NCBI GenBank assembly: GCA_030426665.1
Contig: JAUHYD010000015.1
Coordinates: 1-64,000 of the forward strand
Length of the DNA stretch: 64,000 bases
Direction: 5' to 3'
Source: Bacteroidia bacterium
GTDB taxonomy: Bacteria; Bacteroidota; Bacteroidia; Chitinophagales; Chitinophagaceae
Numbering within the stretch: position 1 is the stretch's first letter; the number at the start of each line of letters is the position of its first letter. Below the pieces are notes generated by a model. That model was not told where the DNA came from. It was given only the letters and a program-made list of their open reading frames with translations, and ran no database searches. Positions 27,911 to 35,690 of this stretch are shown piece by piece. A program made the translations under genes and the position numbers.

Positions 27911-27951
27911 TAAATTGCAGTCGGGCTGCTATACCAAACGACAGTATGTTT
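27908..27951 (+). repeat. Dispersed repeat family D, copy 1 (promoter-like end)
   Basis: Starts TTAAATTGCAGTCGGGC and ends ACCAAACGACAGTATGTTTG. A related ~45-bp block lies at 33508-33553. The end contains TATGTTTG (27945-27952), a good -7 match 45 nt upstream of the next gene, so this repeat may supply a promoter. Confidence 0.6.
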
Positions 27952-27996
27952 GACTATGGAAATCGGGAATATCATTTTTATTAGAAAGTACACCGT

Positions 27997-28659
27997 ATGC
28001 GAAATTACATCATCTTAATATTGTGTATTGCTTGTTCCTGTAAAAATGCTGGGCGGAATAGGTTTGCCAATACTGAAAAGTGGTTCGACAGCAGTAACTA
28101 TTTAATTAAAAAGACCTACTCGGCCGACAATGTTATTGAGAGGATGCAGTTTTACAATAAAGATTCGACGCCGACCGCAGCCGATATTACATATTACCCA
28201 AATGGAAACATCAGAATATGGAAATGGTATACCGGGTGTAAGCCAATGTGTGGTGTTTACTATGACTCTTCAGGGAACTTTGATACGCTTAACGGTAGGG
28301 CTTTTATTGACGCAATAGCTTCTAAAGACGGTTATTTCATAGTAAGAACGATTAAGCCACCAAATTTAGAGGCTATTGCAGTTCTTTTCGTTCGGGACAA
28401 AAAAATAAAAGTTGACAGCTTGTTATATAAAATTTCATATAATGACTCTGTTGGGTATTTTTATTTTGGTAAGTATGGCGAATTGACTTTCGAAAAAGAC
28501 AACAAGTATACACTAGAATATTACATTTTTGATTCCGCGTTAAATGTTGTCTCTAGCAGCAACTATGAAATGGAATTTTCTAAAGACTACTATACATTCA
28601 ACAAATGTCCAACTATAAGCAAGGGCAAGATATCATTTAAAGTTGGCGAAAGAGAATAA
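27997..28659 (+). CDS. Hypothetical lipoprotein with MORN-like repeats
   Basis: Unrecognised protein of 220 residues with a lipoprotein signal (hydrophobic stretch, lipobox cysteine near residue 13-15, ACSC). The N-terminal half contains short beta-hairpin units (ERMQFYNKDSTPT; ITYYPNGNIRIWKWY; GVYYDSSGNFDTLNG) like the MORN or toxin-antitoxin-like antidote repeats common in Bacteroidota surface lipoproteins. It is flanked on both sides by dispersed repeats (27782-27951 and 28681-28893). Function unknown. Confidence 0.8.
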   Translation: MRNYIILILCIACSCKNAGRNRFANTEKWFDSSNYLIKKTYSADNVIERMQFYNKDSTPTAADITYYPNGNIRIWKWYTGCKPMCGVYYDSSGNFDTLNGRAFIDAIASKDGYFIVRTIKPPNLEAIAVLFVRDKKIKVDSLLYKISYNDSVGYFYFGKYGELTFEKDNKYTLEYYIFDSALNVVSSSNYEMEFSKDYYTFNKCPTISKGKISFKVGERE

Positions 28660-29218
28660 TACGATATTTGATTGCTCCTTTGGTCCATGATAATGTCAGC
28701 GTCACGCTGACGCCACGAGTTTCAGAATTGCGAACGAGCTGCCTAACTACGGCAAAATGGGGTATGATTTGTCGCAAGATTGACGCTTGCCAGTGTATGG
28801 ACGAAGCGTGGCGCATTGACCAGAGGGTCAACATTTTACTAGCGTTAAAAACGCCGTGCCAAAGCATCCGAGTTGCAAACTCGGACGAGTGGGTACATTT
28901 TCCTTTCCCGGCATTACAAACTGTACTTCAATCATTCGGACTATTTGATGGTTTGTCAGCATTTTACTTAGGCCTCAAAAGCCTGAAAACGAAAACATGT
29001 AAAAGGTATAAACTTCGATATAATTATAGTGAAGCGCATGACCTATTGAGCATATCCCTGATGCCTATTAAATAGTTCGTATTTGTGGTGTGTTTTCGAC
29101 TAACTTGTTTATCGAATTAGCTAACTATGACAAAATGAGCGGTGTAAGCCAACCTTTTCGGGTGTTGATATGTCTTTTTGTTGAGGAGTAATTTCTAACT
29201 TTTAAAAACACACCTATT
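28660..29218. other. Intergenic stretch dominated by a repeat
   Basis: 28681-28893 is a dispersed repeat. The remaining ~325 bp has no gene or RNA that I can recognise. Open frames here read through the repeat and are not credible. Confidence 0.5.
28681..28893 (+). repeat. Dispersed repeat family B, full copy 1 (about 213 bp)
   Basis: Very similar to 32824-33066. Three internal palindromes are visible: GTCAGCG-TCA-CGCTGAC, GCGTT-AAA-AACGC and CCGAGT-TGCAA-ACTCGG. Both full copies lie directly 3-prime of a small lipoprotein gene on the same strand. No transposase is encoded. Confidence 0.85.
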
Positions 29219-30982
29219 ATGAAAAAAGTTGCCTTAGTACTGATATGCCTTATGGCGAGCATATTTGTTAATGCCGAAACTACTGTTACGGGTCTTTGGA
29301 GTTCTCAACATTGGACCGTAGCCGGTTCGCCATATAAAGTATTCAGTAATCTTCAAATTCATGGAGGAGATACCTTGCTCATTGACCCCGGCGTTGAGGT
29401 GGTATTTTACGGAGATTATAACATACAGGTCATGGGCAGTTTTATAGCTATCGGGCTTCCTGAAAAAAGAATACAGTTCCGTATTAATGACACAACAGGG
29501 TGGTATGACCCAATCAGCGTATACGGTGGGTGGGATGGTATAGAAGTTAGCACATATTCCGGACCCTCGGTATCTGATACATGCGTAATGGAATACTGCG
29601 ATATCTCCGATATGAAAGGGTATGGCGTTTTAGTGTACAACGATGCGCGATTTGCCAATTGTCGTTTTTTTCATAATCATATAGCTTTTAAGCATACACC
29701 AAGCGTAATGGATAGTGCTTCTATGCTGGAGTTAGATGCCTGCGAAATATTTGGAAATTTCGGGCGCATGGTGACTGTTAGCCAATGGGGAGAGGAGTAT
29801 ATACATGACTGTAAAATATATGACAATAGTAGCGCTTATTGCGAAATGTATTTTATGGATACAAAAGTGCTTTTTGAGAACAATGAAGTTTACTCGAATC
29901 ACGCTGACGATGGTGCTATTATGATATTTGACTACCGGGCAACTGATACAGTAGATGTAATTGGCCGTATAACGGGAAATAGCATTCATCATAATAATAC
30001 GAATTCGGTTGGGCCGCTTTATTTTCAGCAAGGTGGGTATTTTGACATCACTCACAATATTATTTGCAATAACTCTCAGAATATTGCTTCATCTACATGT
30101 CCGTTTGTACAAGGTGGTGGTGCTTTAAGGTTTGCTAGCGGAAAGTATAATATCAGCAATAACATTATTGCTAACAACTTAGCGATTTTACAAGGAGGTG
30201 GTATTCAGATAAACGGCTCTATTGCTAATGTTTGTAATAATTTGTTTATTAATAATGTCGCCGAATATGGCGCTGCTATAAAAATGGTGGAGTCTTCTAG
30301 AATTTCATTTATAAAAATTAAAAACAATATATTTAAAAATAATATAGAGACTAATACAGGTTATCCAACCGATCGTTCAATTGTAGGATATGCTTCCGGT
30401 TCTCTCGCAATAACCAACAATTGGATAGATGGCACTTACCGCGAACGGGTGGATGTAAGTAGTCCGGTAATTGGAGATACAACCACTAATATTATAGGTA
30501 CAGACCCAATGCTTACCGCTCCCACAACTACTGCCAGTTTCACGGAAGATGCGACGACCGCCGACTTTACCACACTTGAATCATCGCCCTGCTTTAATGC
30601 CGGGACGTTGATGGGGTTGATATCAGACTCTACCGATTTTGCAGGAAATATTCGCTTGCGGGCAGATACTATTGACATTGGTCCGTACGAAATACAAGTA
30701 GGAAGTATTGGCGTATTGAAATCATCTGAACTCAATTCCGGTACTGCATCGTTGGTAAAAGTCTGGCCTAACCCGACATCAACCGGCTCTGTTTTTATAG
30801 AAACTGAGCAGATGGGTGCACAAATCTATCTTATTGATATTTCCGGTCGGTTGCTGTACCGTCAGGTTGCAAATTCTAAACTCACTTCAGTGAATGTTAG
30901 TTCTTTTGCTGCAGGTACTTATTTTATGGTACTGAAAATGCCTGATGGGGCCCAATATGCCGAAAAGGTAGTTGTCAGATAG
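29219..30982 (+). CDS. Secreted right-handed beta-helix protein with T9SS type A tail
   Basis: Exported protein of 587 residues. A signal peptide ends near residue 20 (VNAE). From about residue 30 to 430 it has repeated short beta-coils rich in N, I and G (NNEVYSNHAD, GNSIHHNNTN, NIICNNSQN, NIIANNLA), the pattern of a parallel beta-helix as in pectate-lyase-like and polymorphic outer-membrane proteins. The last ~75 residues are a type A T9SS sorting domain (VWPNPTSTG start, AEKVVVR end). No catalytic residues can be assigned; it may bind or cleave a polysaccharide, or be purely adhesive. Confidence 0.9.
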   Translation: MKKVALVLICLMASIFVNAETTVTGLWSSQHWTVAGSPYKVFSNLQIHGGDTLLIDPGVEVVFYGDYNIQVMGSFIAIGLPEKRIQFRINDTTGWYDPISVYGGWDGIEVSTYSGPSVSDTCVMEYCDISDMKGYGVLVYNDARFANCRFFHNHIAFKHTPSVMDSASMLELDACEIFGNFGRMVTVSQWGEEYIHDCKIYDNSSAYCEMYFMDTKVLFENNEVYSNHADDGAIMIFDYRATDTVDVIGRITGNSIHHNNTNSVGPLYFQQGGYFDITHNIICNNSQNIASSTCPFVQGGGALRFASGKYNISNNIIANNLAILQGGGIQINGSIANVCNNLFINNVAEYGAAIKMVESSRISFIKIKNNIFKNNIETNTGYPTDRSIVGYASGSLAITNNWIDGTYRERVDVSSPVIGDTTTNIIGTDPMLTAPTTTASFTEDATTADFTTLESSPCFNAGTLMGLISDSTDFAGNIRLRADTIDIGPYEIQVGSIGVLKSSELNSGTASLVKVWPNPTSTGSVFIETEQMGAQIYLIDISGRLLYRQVANSKLTSVNVSSFAAGTYFMVLKMPDGAQYAEKVVVR

Positions 30983-31306
30983 TGATTGCAAAGGTTCATT
31001 TGTGGTAAGTCTTTTCCTTGAATAGCATAGATAATCTATGGGCAATTTTGGTATCGGTTTCTGAGAGACGTAACATATGAAAGCAAACAGCCGCACGCCC
31101 CAACAAGAACCGGAATTTAAGACAAGGCAGAAGAATATGTATCTTGGTTGTACCAAAACAGACATTTTGAATGAAAAGGGTTGACGCCTAATAGCGAGTA
31201 ATTGCTCATTCGTCGGACAGAAACCGACTATCGGCTATGCCGTAGGAACATCTTACGGCAAACGTGGAAGCGGAATTTGTTAAATTGCAAACCATGAGAA
31301 GTTTTC
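30983..31306. other. Intergenic stretch with one island repeat
   Basis: 31184-31269 is a family C repeat followed by GTTAAATTGCA, the first block of family D. Nothing else recognised. Confidence 0.45.
31184..31269 (+). repeat. Dispersed palindromic repeat, family C copy 3
   Basis: Best-preserved copy: AATAGCGAGTA, hairpin GTCGG-ACAGAAA-CCGAC, then hairpin GCCGTA-GGAACATCT-TACGGC and AAACGTGG. The start of family D (TTAAATTGCA) follows within ~15 nt, the same C-D order as at 27829-27951. Confidence 0.8.
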
Positions 31307-31639
31307 ATGAGAGATAGGAAATGTATATTATTGGATATTATTCACTTTGATGGGGAGATGGAGGAGTTGCAGTCTGAATTGTCTTTGTACACTTGGGATT
31401 CTGACGAAATGGTTATATTGTATAAGAAGGACGTGAGGTATGCAATAGCTTTATTTGAGGATGGTATAATCGATAGTCTTCTTATAGAAAGTTGGGCCAA
31501 TGCCTTAGAGTGTAGGGATGATGTGTCATTTGAAAGTGCTAAGGTTCAGGAAGCAATCAACCAACTAGCTAACCCGATATTGTTTGGTGAGATAACTTTG
31601 GCAAGGACCGAAGAAGTTAGGACGGCACTTTTGGGTTGA
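31307..31639 (+). CDS. Hypothetical small acidic protein
   Basis: Unrecognised soluble protein of 110 residues, without signal peptide or membrane helix, acidic overall. Predicted mixed beta/helix with a repeated hydrophobic pattern (KCILLDIIHFDGEMEEL; VRYAIALFEDGIIDSLLIESWANAL). It stands alone between a dispersed repeat and a transposase remnant. The size and acidity resemble immunity proteins or small island proteins, but no specific family can be named. Confidence 0.6.
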   Translation: MRDRKCILLDIIHFDGEMEELQSELSLYTWDSDEMVILYKKDVRYAIALFEDGIIDSLLIESWANALECRDDVSFESAKVQEAINQLANPILFGEITLARTEEVRTALLG

Positions 31640-31695
31640 TGCTGTTTTTTCGCTTAATCGACCAATGTTCGCGATGGAATATAAATGCAATACAC

Positions 31696-32015
31696 ATGAA
31701 AATACTTTTCTCGATTATTGGGTGTGTTTTTTATACGGTTTCATTTTCACAGCGGCTTCCAGTTGAGTTGAAACGAAATTGGGTAGCAGGCAGAACTATG
31801 AGAAGTACAATAGTAATAATACCAACTATCAGTTTTGGCGTCAGGATAACCATCCATTGATACTCAATGAAAACGGCAGATATGGCAAAGCTCTCGAGTA
31901 TATTCACCAAAACCCGACAACAGCTGGCTTGGTGGACGATTTGCTATCGTACCCATGGAGCAGCGCAAAGGACTATGCAGGCGGGACAGGCTTGATACCT
32001 ATTGTTATATTGTAG
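31696..32015 (+). pseudogene. Chimeric remnant: truncated signal peptide plus C-terminus of a REP-associated (Y1/IS200-like) transposase
   Basis: Two broken parts in different frames. From 31696 an ATG opens a typical signal peptide (MKILFSIIGCVFYTVSFSQ) that soon runs into unrelated sequence. From about 31780 another frame encodes the C-terminal ~75 residues of a REP-associated tyrosine transposase: NYEKYNSNNTNYQFWRQDNH, then YIHQNPTTAGLV and YPWSSAKDYAGG. The N-terminal HUH (His-x-His) region is absent, so it cannot be active. Two REP-like hairpins follow directly, as expected for a relic of a RAYT-REP unit that landed in, or was recombined with, an exported-protein gene. Confidence 0.8.
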
Positions 32016-32022
32016 TATATTA

Positions 32023-32074
32023 CGCAAGTCAAAAAAGACTTGCATTAGGTTAGACACAAGTCAAAAAGACTTGC
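32023..32074 (+). repeat. Two REP-like hairpins after the transposase remnant
   Basis: First: GCAAGTC-AAAAAA-GACTTGC (32024-32043). Second: CAAGTC-AAAAA-GACTTG (32057-32073). Tandem short palindromes next to a Y1 transposase gene are the usual layout of REP elements mobilised by RAYT proteins. Confidence 0.8.
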
Positions 32075-32162
32075 GCCAAATAGGTGAATGAGAATAATTT
32101 GAAAACTGAGGGAAATTAATTACAGATATTATCTTAGGGGTAAAAAGAATGCTGAAAACACA

Positions 32163-32768
32163 ATGAAAAAGATAGCCATCTTATTTATCCTTGTATTTGT
32201 TACAAGCTGTAAAAATCAGCGCCCGGGGCCAATTGCCGTCAGTTCGTCCAATGCTAACCAAGCATTGGATGCAACTATTATGAATGAACTGACGAAGTAT
32301 AAGGAACCAACTGACATGCATAAGTTGCTTGCATCAATCGTGGGAATGTGGAATACCGAAGAAACAAACTGGATGGATGAAAAAACGCCACCTCAAAAAA
32401 GCACTGGTACCAGCGAATACAAAATGATATTAGGCGGTCGTTATCTTCAGTACACGCACAAAAGCATTTTAGGCGGCGTTCCTTTTGAAGGAATGGGAGT
32501 CATTGGTTATGATAAAAACAAAAAGGTTTTTGTAAGTAGTTGGCAGGATAATTGGGGAACATCCATATTATATTATGAAGGTTCAATAGATAGCGCTACC
32601 AATACCATTATATTTCTGGGGCAATATGATGATCCCATTTATGGTAAAGCTTATTTCAGAAAAAAAATAATAATGATTGACGACAGGCACATGGAGGAAG
32701 AAATGTATATTACAGTGAAAGGAAGTAAAGAAAGTAAGAATTTTGAAATGAAACTGACAAGGCAATAA
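32163..32768 (+). CDS. DUF1579 family lipoprotein
   Basis: Predicted envelope lipoprotein of 201 residues, lipobox cysteine near residue 16 (FVTSC). The body (about 55-200) is a DUF1579 beta-barrel: an opening LLASIVGMWN, then GTSEYKMILGGRYLQ, GMGVIGYDKNKKVFVSSWQDNWGT and EEEMYITV. The family is widespread and of unknown function, sometimes annotated as a putative ligand-binding barrel. It lies after the REP-like hairpins and before a family B repeat. Confidence 0.88.
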   Translation: MKKIAILFILVFVTSCKNQRPGPIAVSSSNANQALDATIMNELTKYKEPTDMHKLLASIVGMWNTEETNWMDEKTPPQKSTGTSEYKMILGGRYLQYTHKSILGGVPFEGMGVIGYDKNKKVFVSSWQDNWGTSILYYEGSIDSATNTIIFLGQYDDPIYGKAYFRKKIIMIDDRHMEEEMYITVKGSKESKNFEMKLTRQ

Positions 32769-32823
32769 TAAGGATACTTCATCAATTGTCGTTGTTCCTC
32801 CGACCTGTCATAAGGGGCTAACC

Positions 32824-33066
32824 TGGTCCTTGATAATGTCAGCGTCAAGCAGACGACACGAGTTTCAGACTTGCGAACGAGCTGTCTTATTATACGGCAA
32901 GCATGGCAATATCCTGCCGCCCAAAATGGGGGGTATGATTTGTCGCAAGAGTGACGCTTGCCAGTGTATCGACAAGGCGAGACACCTCGACCAGTATGGG
33001 TGGACATTTTACTGGCGTTAAAAACGCCGTGCCAAAGCATCCGAGTTGCAAACTCGGACGAGTGGG
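32824..33066 (+). repeat. Dispersed repeat family B, full copy 2 (about 243 bp)
   Basis: Matches 28681-28893 over its full length, apart from a ~30-bp insertion near 32898-32928 and scattered changes. The 3-prime block from GCGTTAAAAACGC through CCGAGTTGCAAACTCGG to GACGAGTGGG is identical in both copies over more than 45 bp. The first palindrome is degraded here. Confidence 0.85.
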
Positions 33067-33156
33067 GGACTTGCATAATGGGGCCAAATGGGGACTATGC
33101 TTTTCTTACATAATTACTTGCGCCAGACGCGGGAAAACAACAAAGATTTATTAATT

Positions 33157-33462
33157 TCACGTAAATTCTTCTTCATCTAATAAATGTAGCAGGGCAAAAA
33201 CAGGAGATGTTATATGTGTAATTCCGAATTTCCTTAATGCTGTTGGATTACTTTTATATAAACCAGTGTCAGCTTTGTAAGCATCAATTCCAGTCAAAAT
33301 TTTTTCAAAAGGTATTCGAGCATCCTTGCTGTTTTCACGACCAACGAAAATAGAGTTTTCAGTTTCTCGGATATACACAAATGATTTATAGCCTTCAACT
33401 TTAGCCACTGTTCTGTCTTTAAAGCGTTGGAGTATTTTTCCTAAAAGTATTTTTGAATCCAT
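33157..33462 (-). CDS. Hypothetical small protein
   Basis: Soluble protein of 101 residues on the opposite strand to its neighbours, no export signal. It has a lysine-rich N-terminus, a beta-rich centre (VEGYKSFVYIRETENSIFVGRE) and a C-terminal helix ending HITSPVFALLHLLDEEEF. The PFEKILTGIDAYK...LRKFGITHITSPVFALL pattern looks like a conserved domain, possibly one associated with defence or nucleic-acid proteins, but I cannot name it. AT-rich, within the repeat-punctuated island. Confidence 0.6.
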   Translation of the reverse strand: MDSKILLGKILQRFKDRTVAKVEGYKSFVYIRETENSIFVGRENSKDARIPFEKILTGIDAYKADTGLYKSNPTALRKFGITHITSPVFALLHLLDEEEFT

Positions 33463-33507
33463 CTTTTATTGTTTTCGACTTCCTTTCCTTTTCCTCGCTA
33501 CGCGTAG

Positions 33508-33553
33508 TTTAAACTACAGTCGGGCGATTACACCAAACAACAATTTATTTGAT
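33508..33553 (+). repeat. Dispersed repeat family D, copy 2
   Basis: Resembles 27908-27951: TTAAACTACAGTCGGGCGAT then ACACCAAACAACAATTTATTTGA. About 80 percent alike by eye. Confidence 0.55.
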
Positions 33554-33591
33554 GCTGTCAGCGAAAATATTGAAATACAATTTCTGAACAA

Positions 33592-33631
33592 AAAATATGT
33601 ACAACTTGTTAAGTTAAAATATGTATATTTG
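33592..33631 (+). promoter_or_regulatory. Promoter with structured candidate operator for the XRE/ImmA gene pair
   Basis: AAAATATGTA occurs at 33592-33601 and again at 33616-33625. Exactly between them lies the inverted repeat AACTT-GTT-AAGTT (33603-33615). The second direct repeat overlaps the -7 element TATATTTG (33624-33631), and the inverted repeat covers a possible -33 TTG. A repressor bound here would block the promoter; the XRE protein encoded downstream is the natural candidate. Confidence 0.5.
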
Positions 33632-33640
33632 CTGAATTAA

Positions 33641-33672
33641 AAATCCCCGTGTGGGGCGGGGATGATTTTTTA
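33641..33672 (+). terminator. Leader hairpin (attenuator-like) just after the promoter
   Basis: AAAAATCCCC...GGGGAT then ATTTTTT, starting about 10 nt after the -7 element and ending ~20 nt before the next start codon. It could be an early terminator or attenuator, a 5-prime stability hairpin, or a terminator of upstream transcription. Confidence 0.5.
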
Positions 33673-33691
33673 ACTATTTAAATAGTCGATT

Positions 33692-34318
33692 ATGATGACA
33701 AATGTACAATTCCTTTTTGACATGGGCAAGCTTTTAAAAAGACCGACGCCTGACCAAAGTCAATTTGAAACAGAAAATTATGAATTATTGAAGTCATTAC
33801 CCGAGTCTGTGTATACAGCATTTGAAATGACAAGAAACGAAATGAAGGATAAAGATCCTTTGTCTATGAACTTTCTTTGGTTTGCAAATAGTATGAATGG
33901 AAATGTATTGGCAGTGATTGGCAAGTCACACCGTCAATTTATCAGACCAACTGGAAGAAAGAATTATAGCCTGATGCTTAAGCCTAATTATGAATGTTAT
34001 ATCAAAAAGCTAGCTGAAAATACGCTATTGCCATCTTACAATCATACTAATACGTCAGCGGCAATGTGTGAGCAATTCGCCATGCCTGAACAATCACCGT
34101 TGCCAGTAATATTTATAGGCTACACGTTGAGTAAAACAAATGATAAGGTTACCGGGTGCTATGCGGTATGTATAAAGGGCAAGGAAAGGCTGTGGGTGTC
34201 TGACCTTTCATCTTTATACCCACCTGCAAGTGGCAACAATTTCATCTTACCTAATACACCAATAATGACTCACCCAGAAGTCGAGGTGAAAGTAAGAGTA
34301 AAGAAAAAAGCACAATAA
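33692..34318 (+). CDS. Hypothetical protein paired with an XRE-ImmA regulator
   Basis: Unrecognised soluble protein, 208 residues. No signal, no clear catalytic motif. Mixed helix and beta: an N-terminal helical part (ENYELLKSLPESVYTAFEMTRNEMK), a central strand-rich part (GNVLAVIGKSHRQFI; SPLPVIFIGYTLS; TGCYAVCIKGKERLWVSDLSS) and a basic end (KVRVKKKAQ). It lies 45 nt upstream of the XRE-ImmA/IrrE gene under a promoter with a candidate operator. It may be the toxin, effector or protease substrate of that regulator, in the manner of known ImmA/ImmR and toxin-antitoxin pairs; this is inference. Confidence 0.7.
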   Translation: MMTNVQFLFDMGKLLKRPTPDQSQFETENYELLKSLPESVYTAFEMTRNEMKDKDPLSMNFLWFANSMNGNVLAVIGKSHRQFIRPTGRKNYSLMLKPNYECYIKKLAENTLLPSYNHTNTSAAMCEQFAMPEQSPLPVIFIGYTLSKTNDKVTGCYAVCIKGKERLWVSDLSSLYPPASGNNFILPNTPIMTHPEVEVKVRVKKKAQ

Positions 34319-34363
34319 TTTGAATAGGCAACCCCACTGCCTGTTCTTTAAAACACAACAAAT

Positions 34364-35683
34364 ATGACTATAGTTAACAGCAGCATGTTGGTACTCGCCC
34401 GAGAGTCAAGAGGAAAGACGCAGCAAGAGATAGTAGCTATGGTTCCAAACCTCAATCAGGGCAATTATTCAAAAATGGAGAAAGGGTTACTAAATGTGCC
34501 CGATGAAACAATGCTAAACATCGCGAAATGTCTAGATTATCCCGTTTCCTTTTTCTACAAAAAAGGCGTTCACACTCCGATATCAAGCTTCTACTATCGA
34601 AAAAGAGTAAGTATGCCGAAAAAAAGTCTATCGTTGCTTGAGGCAAAACTGGACGTCATTAGATTATGTGTAGATGAACTACTAGATTCAGTTGAAGTGC
34701 CTGAATTTAAGATACCGCATTTCGAAATTACCGACAATTTTACAGCGACAGAAGTGGCGATTCGGCTTAGAGAGTTTTTGAAAATCCCGAAAGGTCCAAT
34801 AAAAAACTTGATTAGGATTTTAGAAGCGGCAGGTATAATTGTTTATTTCGTAAATTTAAATATTGAAAAATTTGACGGGATTACTCTTATGACGGATATG
34901 GGTCAGCCAATCATTTTTATTAATGCTTCATTGCCCAATGATAGAAAAAAATTTACCATTGCTCACGAGCTCATACACTTAGTTTCACATATTCCATTTA
35001 GCCCACTCGACAGCATTCGAGATGTTGAGGCCGAGGCTAATGAAGGTGCGGCAGAATTCTTGATGCCTTATTTAGAGTGTAGAAATGATTTACAGGGTTT
35101 AAGGTATTCACAGCTTTCAATAATGAAGAGTTATTGGGGTGTTTCAAAAGCTATGGTCTTATTTAGAGCTAAGGAAATAAAAGCAATATCGCCAGGTAAG
35201 TGCACAAATTTATATATTGAACTAAGCAGAAATGGCGAAAGGAAGAAAGAAAATGGATACGTTGACTTGGAAGAACCGACTTTGTTTAATTTGGTTATAC
35301 ACACGTACGAGAACGAACTCGGGTATGCTCTCGAAGATATATTAGAAGTGTTGTCCTTGAGCCCCGCAGATTATTTTGAGTATTTCAGTCAATCAAAACA
35401 TAAAGTACAAGTAAGAATAAAACAAGTCATTGAATTTAACCCAAATAAAAGCAACAATACGATGAAAAAAAACCAACATGTTGTACCCAATAATGGCTCC
35501 TGGGCTGTAAAAGGAGAGGGTAATAGCAAAAAAACTGTAGTTACAGGAACGCAGTCTGAGGCTATTGAGATTGCAAGGAATATTGCCAAAAACCAAGGGA
35601 GCGAATTATTTATACACAATCGCAAAGGGCAAATACGAGAAAGAAATACGTACGGGGATGACCCTTATCCGCCTAAGGGATAA
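34364..35683 (+). CDS. XRE helix-turn-helix / ImmA-IrrE metallopeptidase with fused DUF2188 domain
   Basis: Regulator-protease of 439 residues with three parts. Residues 1-65 are an XRE helix-turn-helix (QQEIVAMVPNLNQGNYSKMEKG). Residues ~140-300 are an ImmA/IrrE zinc peptidase with H201-E-L-I-H205 and a downstream glutamate segment (EAEANEGAAEFL). Residues ~367-439 form a DUF2188 domain (QHVVPNNGSWAVKGEG, IAKNQGSELFIH, DPYPPKG). In ImmA systems the peptidase cleaves a partner repressor. DUF2188 proteins are usually separate small genes, and M367 (35462) sits exactly where such a gene would start, so this looks like a gene fusion; internal translation is possible. Zinc ligands appear intact. 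Confidence 0.88.
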   Translation: MTIVNSSMLVLARESRGKTQQEIVAMVPNLNQGNYSKMEKGLLNVPDETMLNIAKCLDYPVSFFYKKGVHTPISSFYYRKRVSMPKKSLSLLEAKLDVIRLCVDELLDSVEVPEFKIPHFEITDNFTATEVAIRLREFLKIPKGPIKNLIRILEAAGIIVYFVNLNIEKFDGITLMTDMGQPIIFINASLPNDRKKFTIAHELIHLVSHIPFSPLDSIRDVEAEANEGAAEFLMPYLECRNDLQGLRYSQLSIMKSYWGVSKAMVLFRAKEIKAISPGKCTNLYIELSRNGERKKENGYVDLEEPTLFNLVIHTYENELGYALEDILEVLSLSPADYFEYFSQSKHKVQVRIKQVIEFNPNKSNNTMKKNQHVVPNNGSWAVKGEGNSKKTVVTGTQSEAIEIARNIAKNQGSELFIHNRKGQIRERNTYGDDPYPPKG

Positions 35684-35690
35684 GCAGTTG

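Noticed and set aside
28668-29075. 135-codon open frame on the plus strand
   Set aside because: It runs through the family B repeat and out into non-coding sequence; the protein has no family features and the other repeat copy does not keep the frame.
31184-31639. Toxin-antitoxin pair for the 110-residue acidic protein
   Set aside because: No partner gene within 300 nt on either side; only a repeat and a transposase relic.
32651-33076. 141-codon open frame on the minus strand
   Set aside because: Opposite to the DUF1579 gene end and across the second family B repeat; frame is not shared with the first copy.
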